Shown here piece by piece: positions 27,948 through 36,283 of a stretch of DNA of 64,000 nt. The notes beneath the pieces are model-generated. The model did no database searches, was not told the origin of the DNA, and was given only the letters and a program-made list of their open reading frames with translations. The translations under genes and the position numbers were made by a program. The number at the start of each line of letters is the position of its first letter. The stretch's first letter is position 1. Origin of the DNA: an uncultured Bacteroidales bacterium (GTDB lineage Bacteria; Bacteroidota; Bacteroidia; Bacteroidales; Bacteroidaceae); the NCBI GenBank assembly GCA_902775375.1, contig CACYLU010000001.1, forward strand, positions 248,001 to 312,000, in the 5' to 3' direction.

Positions 27948-28349
27948 ATGATTGATCATGATACTGAACATCTGAAAACAAATAAGCAGTTTATGTTGGG
28001 TAACGGACTGCTGGCTTTTGCCGTATTCATCATTGTGGCTCTGTTTTTCTACCTCAGTTTCCGTGAACAGAGCAAGAAGCAAGAGCATCGGTTTGCAGAG
28101 TCATATGCCATCTCCTTGGTCAAGGGCTTTACAGGTAATGATATGCAGGTGCTGGTGAATGACAGCGTGATATACAATGGTATGGTACAAAGTGAACCGC
28201 TGACATTTAGCATCACTCGTTTTGCCGAAAATAGTTCGGTGATTATTGTGGATAATGCTACCGAGAAAATGGCGGTGTTTGAGTTGAGTGAACAGGGTGG
28301 GGTGTATAACTTTGAAATGAATAGCGGTGAGGTGACACAAAGGGAATAA
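27948..28349 (+). CDS. Small single-pass membrane protein of unknown function
   Basis: 133 residues. A hydrophilic N-terminus of about 16 residues is followed by one hydrophobic segment (about 17-37, GLLAFAVFIIVALFFYL) and a soluble domain with a short beta-rich pattern. No family was recognised. Topology is probably N-in with the C-terminal domain in the periplasm. It stands alone on the plus strand between the carbohydrate operon and the tRNA, and ends before a strong terminator. Coding is supported by frame length, a clean ATG and the terminator placed after it. Confidence 0.7.
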   Translation: MIDHDTEHLKTNKQFMLGNGLLAFAVFIIVALFFYLSFREQSKKQEHRFAESYAISLVKGFTGNDMQVLVNDSVIYNGMVQSEPLTFSITRFAENSSVIIVDNATEKMAVFELSEQGGVYNFEMNSGEVTQRE

Positions 28350-28422
28350 GTTATTCATCATCTTTGCCAAAAGTTCTGTGCATCGTTCATAAGGTACACA
28401 AGCCGTCTAAAATCTTAAATAG

Positions 28423-28456
28423 AAAGTCCTCTCCGTATATTGGAGAGGACTTTTTT
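28423..28456. terminator. Bidirectional terminator shared by the small membrane protein gene and tRNA-Leu
   Basis: AAAGTCCTCTCC (28423-28434) pairs perfectly with GGAGAGGACTTT (28442-28453), 12 bp with a 7-nt loop, followed by TTT on the plus strand and by TTTCTATTT on the minus strand. It stops the plus-strand gene and lies immediately past the 3' end of the minus-strand tRNA. Confidence 0.9.
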
Positions 28457-28457
28457 G

Positions 28458-28539
28458 TGCGGGTAAAAGGACTCGAACCTTCACGGATTTCTCCACCAGA
28501 TCCTAAGTCTGGCGCGGCTGCCAATTACGCCATACCCGC
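28458..28539 (-). tRNA. tRNA-Leu (anticodon UAG)
   Basis: 82 nt on the minus strand. The acceptor stem GCGGGTA pairs with TACCCGC; the D-arm contains TAATTGGCAG; the anticodon arm CCAGA-CTTAGGA-TCTGG gives anticodon UAG; a long variable arm (class II, as in leucine tRNAs) precedes the T-arm AAGG-TTCGAGT-CCTT. The discriminator base is A and CCA is not encoded. It reads CUA-type leucine codons. Confidence 0.95.
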
Positions 28540-28562
28540 AATGCTTGCATCGAAATGCGTTG

Positions 28563-28594
28563 CAAAAATAACGCTATTTGTGTGGATTTGCAAA
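28563..28594 (-). promoter_or_regulatory. Promoter of tRNA-Leu
   Basis: On the minus strand TTTG (28594-28591), a 20-bp spacer, then TATTTTTG (28570-28563), a full match to the Bacteroidetes consensus. It ends about 24 bp before the tRNA 5' end and lies just past the stop of the upstream S41 gene. Confidence 0.75.
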
Positions 28595-28598
28595 TTTC

Positions 28599-29597
28599 TT
28601 ATGGTTTTTTATTCAAAAAGGCTCGGGCTGCCTCGATAATAGTGTCGATGCCCTCTGTCTGGTCAGCTGGGTCAAGGTCTACTTTTATATCGGGATCAAT
28701 GCCAAACTCAATCTGCTGCATCTCTGCGTCAAACATAGGGCAGGCACTGAAGCGAACACCCCAACCATTGGGCAATTCAGAATTGAATGGCATACCTGAT
28801 CCACCTCCTGTTTGGTCGCCTATGATGGTGGCATGCGGCATATAGCGCATGGAGTTGACAAAGTCATTGGTGGCACTGTAGCTGTGGCGGTTGGTAAGCA
28901 CCACCACGGGCTTCTGCCAGCGTACGCCATTGGCAGGCTCTACATAGATAGGCTCTGGTTCAGAGAAATCGCTGTGGCCTTTGCCAGTCTTGTGGCTCAT
29001 ATAGCCGACTAGCAATTTCTCGTTGGTAAACCTGCTGGCTAGGCGTTCCGAATTAGTGAGTTCACCACCTCCATTGTTGCGTACATCAATGATAATACCA
29101 TTGCAAATATCGAGATAGCGTAGCATCTCACTCAATGAGTTGTTACCAATGGCAGACGAGAAACTGGTACAAGTCACATAGCCGATATTGTCGTCGAGGA
29201 TGCGGTAGCGCAAACCGCCACCGATGCGATATTCATGCCCTAAATATTTCTCAACCAACTCTTCATTGTAGTTACGAGGGTAGTCCTCGTACCAGTTCCA
29301 GTAGCGAGCCGTATTGTGGTATGCATAGAGATTGACGTGCCCATCTTTCAGCTCTGCCAGCATATTGCCCAAGATTTGAAACAGCTTGTCGTTGCTTAGG
29401 TCGTCGGTGATATAAGGCTGATAATGCGCTTTCACGGCATTCCAATCTACTTGTTTGTAATCGAGGAAACAGTAGTGCTCATCGATGATGCGCCACAAGG
29501 CTTCGAAATTGCCCATAGGGGAGTTGTCGTTGCTCTCCTCGCGCACACAGCCAGTGAGCAATACTAGCGATATCATCAACAGTAATAGTCGTTTCAT
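28599..29597 (-). CDS. S41-family peptidase lipoprotein
   Basis: 332 residues, lipoprotein signal (LLTGC, Cys17). The S41 core is visible: IIIDVRNNGGGELT and the probable catalytic serine in TNRHSYSATNDF, with GDQTGGGSGMPF following. There is no obvious PDZ domain, unlike the CtpA-type enzyme at 55253, so it resembles the tricorn-like S41 lipoproteins of Bacteroidetes. It is likely anchored in the outer membrane facing the periplasm or surface. Its ATG overlaps the stop of the DUF3316 gene by 4 bp. Substrate unknown. Confidence 0.85.
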   Translation of the reverse strand: MKRLLLLMISLVLLTGCVREESNDNSPMGNFEALWRIIDEHYCFLDYKQVDWNAVKAHYQPYITDDLSNDKLFQILGNMLAELKDGHVNLYAYHNTARYWNWYEDYPRNYNEELVEKYLGHEYRIGGGLRYRILDDNIGYVTCTSFSSAIGNNSLSEMLRYLDICNGIIIDVRNNGGGELTNSERLASRFTNEKLLVGYMSHKTGKGHSDFSEPEPIYVEPANGVRWQKPVVVLTNRHSYSATNDFVNSMRYMPHATIIGDQTGGGSGMPFNSELPNGWGVRFSACPMFDAEMQQIEFGIDPDIKVDLDPADQTEGIDTIIEAARAFLNKKP

Positions 29598-30409
29598 AGT
29601 TTCTGAAAGCGTTTAACTACGCCAATCATGAAGACGTGGCTGTAGATGTGTGACTTGATCTGGTTGATGTGTGCCTGCTGAGCATCCCATACATAGGAAA
29701 AGCGTAGGGTGACCTTGCCAATAGGATAGTCAGCTGACAGCATCTGGCGGAGTGACGGGGTGCTGAAAGGAGTTGTTACTTTCAACGTGCCGCCTCGTTC
29801 GCCGATGGAGAATATCTCGTAGTATGATTGCCCATAGTGCGGCATGAATATCATGCCCAGCAAAGGCAGGTTGGCTTGATAGCGCAGGGTGAGTGGATGG
29901 TTTCTTACTTGCAAGTTCCATAAAGCCATGACAGAAGCATCGATAGAGGTATGTGCCCTCAGCGATACGGGATTATTGCCGTTGCGCATGTTGTAAGTGA
30001 ATCCGCCATTCAGATCGGCAACACCACCCATCAGTACATCAAAGTTATGGGTCAATGGCTGTCGATAATACCAGCCATAGTTCCAATTGGCCAATGCCGT
30101 GGCCGTCTTGTTGTTCTCTGCACGGTTGTCAGTGTAGCCGAAGTTACCCTGGAAGTAGGTCTGTTGCCATATCTTGCCCCGCTTCAGTTTTGTCTGGTGT
30201 AGTGTCTCACGTGAGAAACGTGCCTCCCATCCTTTGTAGGTTTCTGGAGATAGATAGGTATCTTGCAATGAAGTAAAGCCGAGGCCATAGGAGGTGGCAC
30301 GGGTGTAAACAGTGCTACCATTAGACGTTTGTACTTGGTTTTCTTGTGCTTTTGCTGTCGCCCACGACAGAAAAAGGACCAATAATAATATGCAATGTTT
30401 AATTTTCAA
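29594..30409 (-). CDS. DUF3316 family protein, predicted outer-membrane beta-barrel-like
   Basis: 271 residues with a signal peptide (SWATAKA/Q). The mature part alternates polar and aromatic residues in strand-like runs (QGNFGYTDNR, NYGWYYRQPL, LRFSYVWDAQQ) and ends in VVKRFQKL, consistent with a small barrel. The family is conserved in Bacteroidetes but uncharacterised. The only start that gives a proper signal peptide is TTG at 30409, which overlaps the parC stop (TTGA); no ATG is available nearby. That TTG lies in an AATTTTC/AATTATC heptad repeat. It overlaps the next gene by 4 bp, so the trio parC-DUF3316-S41 is coupled. Confidence 0.75.
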   Translation of the reverse strand: MKIKHCILLLVLFLSWATAKAQENQVQTSNGSTVYTRATSYGLGFTSLQDTYLSPETYKGWEARFSRETLHQTKLKRGKIWQQTYFQGNFGYTDNRAENNKTATALANWNYGWYYRQPLTHNFDVLMGGVADLNGGFTYNMRNGNNPVSLRAHTSIDASVMALWNLQVRNHPLTLRYQANLPLLGMIFMPHYGQSYYEIFSIGERGGTLKVTTPFSTPSLRQMLSADYPIGKVTLRFSYVWDAQQAHINQIKSHIYSHVFMIGVVKRFQKL

Positions 30410-30414
30410 TTATC
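30401..30414. repeat. Heptad repeat (AATTTTC)(AATTATC) at the parC-DUF3316 junction
   Basis: Two heptads of the window-wide family at 30401-30407 and 30408-30414. They contain the last codons and stop of parC and the TTG start of the next gene. Confidence 0.6.
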
Positions 30415-33081
30415 AAACAGTTTCATTTGTCCCGTCAACTCATCTAAAATATCACCATTGCTCTTGCCATCATCAGGATCTTCTACCTCTGAAGGCTCAT
30501 CGGGTGCAGAAGGAACTGGGGGCTCAGGAAAGCGTGTGGGTTCCAACTCCTTTACACTCTTAATGGTGTAGGTAGTAAGACGTTTGCCTTTGGCCTTGTA
30601 GCCCTTGATAGCAATAAACTCATCGGCATCAATTTCTATCTTGCCACGGAAAGCATCGGCACCTCCCATTGTCGCCTCGAAGCGGGCATAATATTGGTCG
30701 GTAAGCAATAGCAGACGGTTCTCGGGGTTGTCACCCAGATAGTTTTGCTTGCGACTGGTAGCTTCAAAAGCAAATCGCTTTACATAGGGGAAGCCCTTTT
30801 GGCTCTGGTCGATGAGCACTGCCGTCCATATCTTATGAGGGTCGAACTTTTCAATCAGCTTGATATTATCCTCGTAATGGTTGTTGGTATCGAAGTCAGT
30901 GGTATAGAAATCGCCGTTGTCAAGCACCACCAGAATGAGGTCGTCGTTGAAAAACTCTCCAAGATCCTTACCATGACCATCGTAGTTGAGGCGTTTCACA
31001 TCCTCATCAAACCATACTTCACGGCCTCCCAACGTTGAACCGCCATGGGCTTTGAGAGTAATGCGGTGGATACTATATTTGGTGAGGATATTTCCCATTG
31101 CCTGGCGTCCCTTAATGAGGATAGTGCTGAAATCTTGATCGAACGTCAGATTCTTTACTCGCTGGTTAGGTTTCAGTGTCACCTTGATAGTTTCTGCCTC
31201 TCCGTTAGGGTTGGCAGTAAAATACAATATGCGTGAGCCTTCCTTACCTTGAGTAACAGTATACTCGCGATCGTGCACTACCGCCGTCACTGCAAAGCGC
31301 TTGATATAGTTCCATCCATCCTTGCCATCACGATATACCACATTGTAAATGGTGCGTTTGTCATTCTTATTGAAGAGAGCGATATAATAGATGTCCTTGC
31401 CGATGAACTTCTTGTCGGCCACCGAAGTCACCACGTAGCGTCCGTCGCGGAAGAATACAATCACATCGTCAAGGTTAGAGCAGTTGCACACGAATTCGTC
31501 TTTCTTCATTTGAGAACCATAGCCAATGAAACCTTCTTCACGGTTGACATACAATTTCTCAGTAGCTTCGATAACACGTGCAGAATCGATGACATCGAAG
31601 TTGCGCACTTCTGTTCGACGAGGGAACTGAGCACCATATTTCTTCTTCAGCTTGCGGAACCAATTGGCTGTATACTCCACCAAGTCGGACAATAACTTAT
31701 CGATTTCCTCAATATCAGCCTTCATTTTCAGAATAGCTTCTTCTGCCTTGTCGGAGTTAAACTTCAGAATGCGTCCCATCTTGATCTCCAAGAGTTTCAA
31801 GATATCCTCCTTAGTCACTTCACGTACCATGTAAGGATAGAAAGGCGTGAGACGGTCGTCAATGTGCTCGCATGCAGCATCGATACTGGCAGCCTCTTCG
31901 AATTTCTTGTCCTTGTAGATGCGCTCTTCAATGAATATCTTCTCCAAAGAGGCAAAGTGCAATTGCTCCAAAATTTCGCCCTTCTTGATTTCCAATTCCC
32001 TCTTCAGCAACTCCTTGGTATTGTCAACTGAGCGACGCAGCACATCGCTGACAGTGAGGAATTGGGGCTTACGCTCGTCAATGACGCAACAGTTGGGTGA
32101 TATGTTGATTTCGCAATCAGTAAACGCATAAAGAGCATCAATGGTTTTGTCAGAAGAAACGCCGCTCTGTAAGTGTACCAATATCTCCACATTGGCAGAA
32201 GTGAGGTCTTCCACCTGTTTCACTTTGATCTTGCCTTTGTCGTTAGCTTTAACGATAGAGTCGCATACATTTGCTACCGTACGGCCAAAAGGCAGCTCGC
32301 GAATGGCCAAGGTGTGATTATCTACTTTTTCAATCTTAGCGCGTACACGCACACTGCCGCCACGCTCACCATCATTGTATTTCGAAACCTCTATAGCACC
32401 ACCCGTTTGGAAATCAGGGTAGAGCTTGAAATCTTCGCCATGCAAATAGCTTACGGCAGCATCACATATCTCATTGAAATTGTGTGGCAAAATCTTTGAT
32501 GACAAACCTACGGCAATACCTTCTACACCTTGTGCCAGCAGCAGGGGAAACTTGACTGGCAAGTTTACAGGCTCCTCGTTACGTCCATCATATGAGAACT
32601 GCCACTCGGTGGTCTTTGGGTTGAATACCACTTCCTTAGCAAAGTTGGTCAGGCGCGCCTCGATATATCGTGGAGCTGCTGCTCCATCGCCCGTAAGGAT
32701 GTTGCCCCAGTTACCTTGGGTATCAATCAGCATCTCCTTTTGTCCTAATTGTACCAGTGCGTCACCGATGGATGCGTCGCCATGAGGATGGAATTTCATG
32801 GTTTCGCCAACGATGCCTGCTACTTTGTTGTAGCGTCCGTCTTCCATGCGCCACATGGTGTGAAGAATACGACGCTGCACAGGTTTAAGGCCATCGATGA
32901 TGTGCGGTACGGCTCTTTCGAGGATTACATATGAAGCATAATCCAGGAACCAGTTTTCATACATACCGCTCAACTGATGCTTGGCATTGGCATCATGGGT
33001 GTCGGTAGGTTTGTAGTCGGAATGACCAGTAGCTTCATCTGCAGCGAAGTCATCTATAGGTTTATCAGTGTCTTTACTCAT
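30406..33081 (-). CDS. parC: DNA topoisomerase IV subunit A
   Basis: 891 residues from the ATG at 33081; a longer frame to 33093 would need a TTG start. It cuts and rejoins DNA during decatenation. The catalytic tyrosine is Tyr139 in AAAPRYIEARL, and HPHGDASIGDALV (about 98-110) is the quinolone-region equivalent. The coiled-coil tower and a long C-terminal beta-pinwheel region follow, with an acidic end (EDPDDGKSNGDIL). GyrA would carry a GyrA box; none was noticed. The partner parE is 20 kb away at 52827. It shares a 4-bp overlap with the DUF3316 gene. Confidence 0.93.
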   Translation of the reverse strand: MSKDTDKPIDDFAADEATGHSDYKPTDTHDANAKHQLSGMYENWFLDYASYVILERAVPHIIDGLKPVQRRILHTMWRMEDGRYNKVAGIVGETMKFHPHGDASIGDALVQLGQKEMLIDTQGNWGNILTGDGAAAPRYIEARLTNFAKEVVFNPKTTEWQFSYDGRNEEPVNLPVKFPLLLAQGVEGIAVGLSSKILPHNFNEICDAAVSYLHGEDFKLYPDFQTGGAIEVSKYNDGERGGSVRVRAKIEKVDNHTLAIRELPFGRTVANVCDSIVKANDKGKIKVKQVEDLTSANVEILVHLQSGVSSDKTIDALYAFTDCEINISPNCCVIDERKPQFLTVSDVLRRSVDNTKELLKRELEIKKGEILEQLHFASLEKIFIEERIYKDKKFEEAASIDAACEHIDDRLTPFYPYMVREVTKEDILKLLEIKMGRILKFNSDKAEEAILKMKADIEEIDKLLSDLVEYTANWFRKLKKKYGAQFPRRTEVRNFDVIDSARVIEATEKLYVNREEGFIGYGSQMKKDEFVCNCSNLDDVIVFFRDGRYVVTSVADKKFIGKDIYYIALFNKNDKRTIYNVVYRDGKDGWNYIKRFAVTAVVHDREYTVTQGKEGSRILYFTANPNGEAETIKVTLKPNQRVKNLTFDQDFSTILIKGRQAMGNILTKYSIHRITLKAHGGSTLGGREVWFDEDVKRLNYDGHGKDLGEFFNDDLILVVLDNGDFYTTDFDTNNHYEDNIKLIEKFDPHKIWTAVLIDQSQKGFPYVKRFAFEATSRKQNYLGDNPENRLLLLTDQYYARFEATMGGADAFRGKIEIDADEFIAIKGYKAKGKRLTTYTIKSVKELEPTRFPEPPVPSAPDEPSEVEDPDDGKSNGDILDELTGQMKLFDN

Positions 33082-33132
33082 AAAAAAGGTCAAAAAAGGG
33101 CGATTTTAGCATCGCATTGTGTCTTTCTTTTG

Positions 33133-33140
33133 CAAATATA
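33133..33140 (-). promoter_or_regulatory. Probable parC -7 box
   Basis: TATATTTG on the minus strand, a full TAnnTTTG match about 50 bp upstream of the parC ATG. No clear -33 TTTG at the expected distance. Confidence 0.45.
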
Positions 33141-33174
33141 CGATTTTTTATAGAAATTTTTGAGTAGAAAGCAC

Positions 33175-33182
33175 TATCTTTG
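33175..33182 (+). promoter_or_regulatory. Probable glyS -7 box
   Basis: TATCTTTG matches TAnnTTTG and lies 36 bp upstream of the glyS ATG. The -33 element is not well conserved. Confidence 0.5.
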
Positions 33183-33218
33183 TGGCAATTTTATGAATAA
33201 AATGTAAAAAACGAAAAT

Positions 33219-34760
33219 ATGGCACAAGAAGATGTTTTCAAAAAGATTGTTGCGCACTGCAAGGAATACGGCTTTGTATTCCCTAGCAGTGATATTTATG
33301 ACGGACTGGCTGCTGTGTATGACTATGGCCAGAACGGAGTGGAGCTGAAAAACAACATTAAGCAGTATTGGTGGCAGAGCATGGTGCTGCTGCATGACAA
33401 TATAGTGGGTATTGATTCTGCCATTTTTATGCACCCTACCATCTGGAAGGCCAGTGGACATGTGGATGCGTTCAATGACCCTTTGATTGATAACCGTGAC
33501 TCTAAGAAGCGCTATCGTGCCGATGTGCTGATTGAGGACGAGATAGCCAAATATGACGAGAAGATTGACAAGGAGGTGGCTAAAGCTGCTAAGCGTTTCA
33601 AGGAAAACTTTGATGAGGCTAAATATCGCGCTACCAGTCCTCGAGTAATCGAACTGCAAGAAAAACGTGATGCTTTGCATGCTCGTTACAGTGCTGCCAT
33701 GAATGCCATGGACTTGAATGAACTGCGACAGATTATTCTTGACGAAGAGATTGTATGTCCTATCAGTGGTACTAGGAATTGGACAGAGGTGCGTCAGTTC
33801 AACTTGATGTTCTCTACCGAAATGGGTTCAACTGCTGATGGTGCCATGAAGGTTTACCTGCGCCCAGAGACTGCTCAGGGTATTTTTGTAAACTACCTGA
33901 ATGTTCAGAAGACTGGCCGTATGAAGGTGCCTTTCGGTATAGCTCAGATAGGTAAGGCCTTCCGTAATGAGATAGTGGCTCGTCAGTTCATTTTCCGCAT
34001 GAGAGAGTTTGAGCAGATGGAGATGCAGTTCTTCGTACGCCCTGGCACAGAGATGGAATGGTTCAGCAAGTGGAAAGAAACTCGTATGAAGTGGCACCAA
34101 GTACTGGGCTTTGGCGCTGACCATTACCGCTTCCATGACCATGAGAAATTGGCTCACTATGCAAATGCAGCTACTGATGTTGAGTTCCTCATGCCATTCG
34201 GCTTCAAGGAGGTGGAAGGTATTCATAGCCGTACTAACTTTGATTTAAGCCAGCATGAAAAGTATTCTGGCAAGAGCATTAAGTATTTTGATCCCGAAAC
34301 TAACGAGAGCTATACTCCTTATGTAATAGAGACCAGTATCGGTGTGGATCGTATGTTCTTAAGCGTGATGTGTGCTGCTTATACTGAGGAACAACTGGAG
34401 AATGGTGAAACCCGTGTAGTTCTGAAGTTGCCAGCAGCGTTGGCACCTGTGAAGTTGGCTGTATTGCCACTAGTTAAGAAAGATGGTCTGCCGGAGAAGG
34501 CACGTGAGATAGTAAATGATTTGAAGTTCCACTTCAATACCATTTATGATGAAAAGGATAGCATTGGTAAGCGCTACCGTCGTCAGGATGCTGTGGGTAC
34601 ACCTTACTGTGTGACTGTTGACCACGATACACTGAATGACAATTGTGTGACCTTGCGTAACCGTGATACCATGCAGCAGGAGCGAGTAGCTATCAGCGAC
34701 TTGAATGGTATTATTGCTGACCGTGTGAGCATTACAAGTTTGTTGAAGAAACTTCAATAA
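33219..34760 (+). CDS. glyS: Glycyl-tRNA synthetase (alpha2 type)
   Basis: 513 residues. A class II synthetase of the single-chain homodimer type: the N-terminal KKIVAHCKEYGFVFPSSDIY and GLAAVYDYG are typical; LRPETAQGIFVNYLN contains motif 2 neighbourhood residues; PFGIAQIGKAFRNE and the ISIG-like ETSIGVDRMFL mark the active site. The C-terminal anticodon-binding domain begins near LPAALAPVKLAVLPL. It charges tRNA-Gly. An FKBP-type lipoprotein gene follows 11 bp later, and a terminator ends the pair. Confidence 0.96.
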   Translation: MAQEDVFKKIVAHCKEYGFVFPSSDIYDGLAAVYDYGQNGVELKNNIKQYWWQSMVLLHDNIVGIDSAIFMHPTIWKASGHVDAFNDPLIDNRDSKKRYRADVLIEDEIAKYDEKIDKEVAKAAKRFKENFDEAKYRATSPRVIELQEKRDALHARYSAAMNAMDLNELRQIILDEEIVCPISGTRNWTEVRQFNLMFSTEMGSTADGAMKVYLRPETAQGIFVNYLNVQKTGRMKVPFGIAQIGKAFRNEIVARQFIFRMREFEQMEMQFFVRPGTEMEWFSKWKETRMKWHQVLGFGADHYRFHDHEKLAHYANAATDVEFLMPFGFKEVEGIHSRTNFDLSQHEKYSGKSIKYFDPETNESYTPYVIETSIGVDRMFLSVMCAAYTEEQLENGETRVVLKLPAALAPVKLAVLPLVKKDGLPEKAREIVNDLKFHFNTIYDEKDSIGKRYRRQDAVGTPYCVTVDHDTLNDNCVTLRNRDTMQQERVAISDLNGIIADRVSITSLLKKLQ

Positions 34761-34771
34761 AATTGGGAATT

Positions 34772-35413
34772 ATGAGATTATTCAAGTTTCATAAAGTATT
34801 AGGCAGCTGGTTAATGGTATCTTTTATTATGTCATTAGCAGTTGTGGGGTGCAAAGAAGTGAAAGAAGAAGATGAATACGACAATTGGAAAGAGCGTAAC
34901 CAGCTCTTCGTCGATTCTATTGGCAATCTGGCATCTGGCAAGATAGTGGTTACAGCTGATGATGCTGACGCCATGCAGTTGGGTACCTATTATGCAATTG
35001 AAACCAATGCCAGTACTAATTATCAATCTCAGTATATATATGTAAAGAAGTTGTTGGCTAATACTATTGGAGAGAGAGCTTACTATACAGACAAAGCTTC
35101 TGTATTTTATTATGGTACCCTTATCAATGGTTCTCGTTTTGATGGCAACTTCACTGGTTTTAGCTGTATTGACAAGAGCGCACTAGACGGTAATGATAAC
35201 CTGCCTACAGAGTTTAATTCACCTACCGAATTTGCAGTCAATGGTTCTATTATTTCGGGATGGAAAACGGCTTTGCAGTATATGCGCGAGGGAGAGCGTT
35301 GGATGGTGTATATCCCATATCAGAGTGCTTACGGGGTAAAAGGGAGTGGTACTATTTTGGGTTATACCTTGTTATGCTTCGACATGATTGTTGATGAGGT
35401 AATACGACAATAA
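34772..35413 (+). CDS. FKBP-type peptidyl-prolyl isomerase-like lipoprotein
   Basis: 213 residues from the ATG at 34772; a TTG at 34763 is less likely. Signal peptide with lipobox VVGC (Cys27). The C-terminal part has the FKBP layout: YYGTLINGSRFDGN, EFAVNGSIISGWKTALQYMREGERW and YIPYQSAYG, ending LLCFDMIVDEV. It probably helps fold envelope proteins on the outer face of the periplasm. It follows glyS by 11 bp and precedes a strong terminator. Confidence 0.83.
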   Translation: MRLFKFHKVLGSWLMVSFIMSLAVVGCKEVKEEDEYDNWKERNQLFVDSIGNLASGKIVVTADDADAMQLGTYYAIETNASTNYQSQYIYVKKLLANTIGERAYYTDKASVFYYGTLINGSRFDGNFTGFSCIDKSALDGNDNLPTEFNSPTEFAVNGSIISGWKTALQYMREGERWMVYIPYQSAYGVKGSGTILGYTLLCFDMIVDEVIRQ

Positions 35414-35437
35414 ATACAATCAGAACCATATCCAAAT

Positions 35438-35471
35438 AATAAAGCCGACTCTTTTTAGGGTCGGCTTTATT
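35438..35471. terminator. Bidirectional terminator between FKBP and LpxA-like genes
   Basis: AATAAAGCCGAC (35438-35449) pairs with GTCGGCTTTATT (35460-35471), 12 bp, between the convergent ends of the glyS operon and the efflux operon. T-runs occur on both strands. Confidence 0.88.
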
Positions 35472-35492
35472 AATATTAGGAAGTGAGTTAGA

Positions 35493-36266
35493 TTAAACTA
35501 TCAGTTTTGATTTTGTGATGAACTGAATGATGTTCTCAATCTCAGGACAAGACTCAATCTCACTCTTGATACGAATAGCAGCATCCTGTGGACTGATGTT
35601 CGCATGATAAAGGATAAGGTAAGCATTCATTATATGTCGCAAAGTGCGCTCGTCCATCTGCTTGCCAAGCAGATTATTCTTCAGAACAACTGCATTGACA
35701 CCATGGTAAGCAGCTGGGTTACCTTTTACCATGATATATGGAGGTACATCCTTCCGAAGACGCGTACCTGATTGTATAAGTGTCCAGGCACCTACATGTA
35801 CATCTTGATATATTATAACGGCATTTGCCAGGATGGTGCATCCGTCAAATATACAGTTGCCTCCAATGATGCTCTTTAAACCTACCATAACCCAGTCGTT
35901 TAATTCGGTGTCATGGCATACATGGGCACCATCCATCAGATGGCAGTGGCTGCCAATACGAGTTGCATGACCAGCTTTTGTACCACGTGCTACTACTACA
36001 TTCTCACGGAAGTCATTGTCATCTCCAATAATTAACTCTGTCTTGTCACCCTCAAAATGCAGGTCTTGTGGTTCTGAACCTAAGACTGAACCTTGATGCA
36101 CCTTGTTGCGGTTACCCATACGGGTACCATCCAGTATTGTTGCATGAGCGTAGATGTAGCAATCGTCACCAATTACTACATCGTCTGCTATATAGGCGAA
36201 TGGCTCAACGGTAACGTTTTTGCCAAGTTTCGCTCCTTTTCCTATGTATGCTAATTCACTAATCAT
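35493..36266 (-). CDS. LpxA-like acyltransferase (divergent paralogue)
   Basis: 257 residues of left-handed beta-helix hexapeptide repeats with the LpxA landmarks GSEPQDLHFEGD, DFRENVVVARGT and DVPPYIMVKGNPA, plus the C-terminal helical part. The catalytic histidine of LpxA appears kept as His118 (HVCHDT). Two other conserved histidines are not: the GHV motif reads GGN and the VHQF motif reads IYQD (Tyr153). Canonical lpxA usually sits with lpxC/fabZ, while this gene is the last in an RND efflux operon, 17 bp after the TolC-like gene. It may acylate another nucleotide sugar or be an alternative LpxA. Confidence 0.8.
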   Translation of the reverse strand: MISELAYIGKGAKLGKNVTVEPFAYIADDVVIGDDCYIYAHATILDGTRMGNRNKVHQGSVLGSEPQDLHFEGDKTELIIGDDNDFRENVVVARGTKAGHATRIGSHCHLMDGAHVCHDTELNDWVMVGLKSIIGGNCIFDGCTILANAVIIYQDVHVGAWTLIQSGTRLRKDVPPYIMVKGNPAAYHGVNAVVLKNNLLGKQMDERTLRHIMNAYLILYHANISPQDAAIRIKSEIESCPEIENIIQFITKSKLIV

Positions 36267-36283
36267 GGTAAAATATTTTATGG

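Noticed and set aside
33082-33093. TTG start for parC at 33093
   Set aside because: An ATG four codons downstream gives a normal start and there is no reason to prefer TTG.
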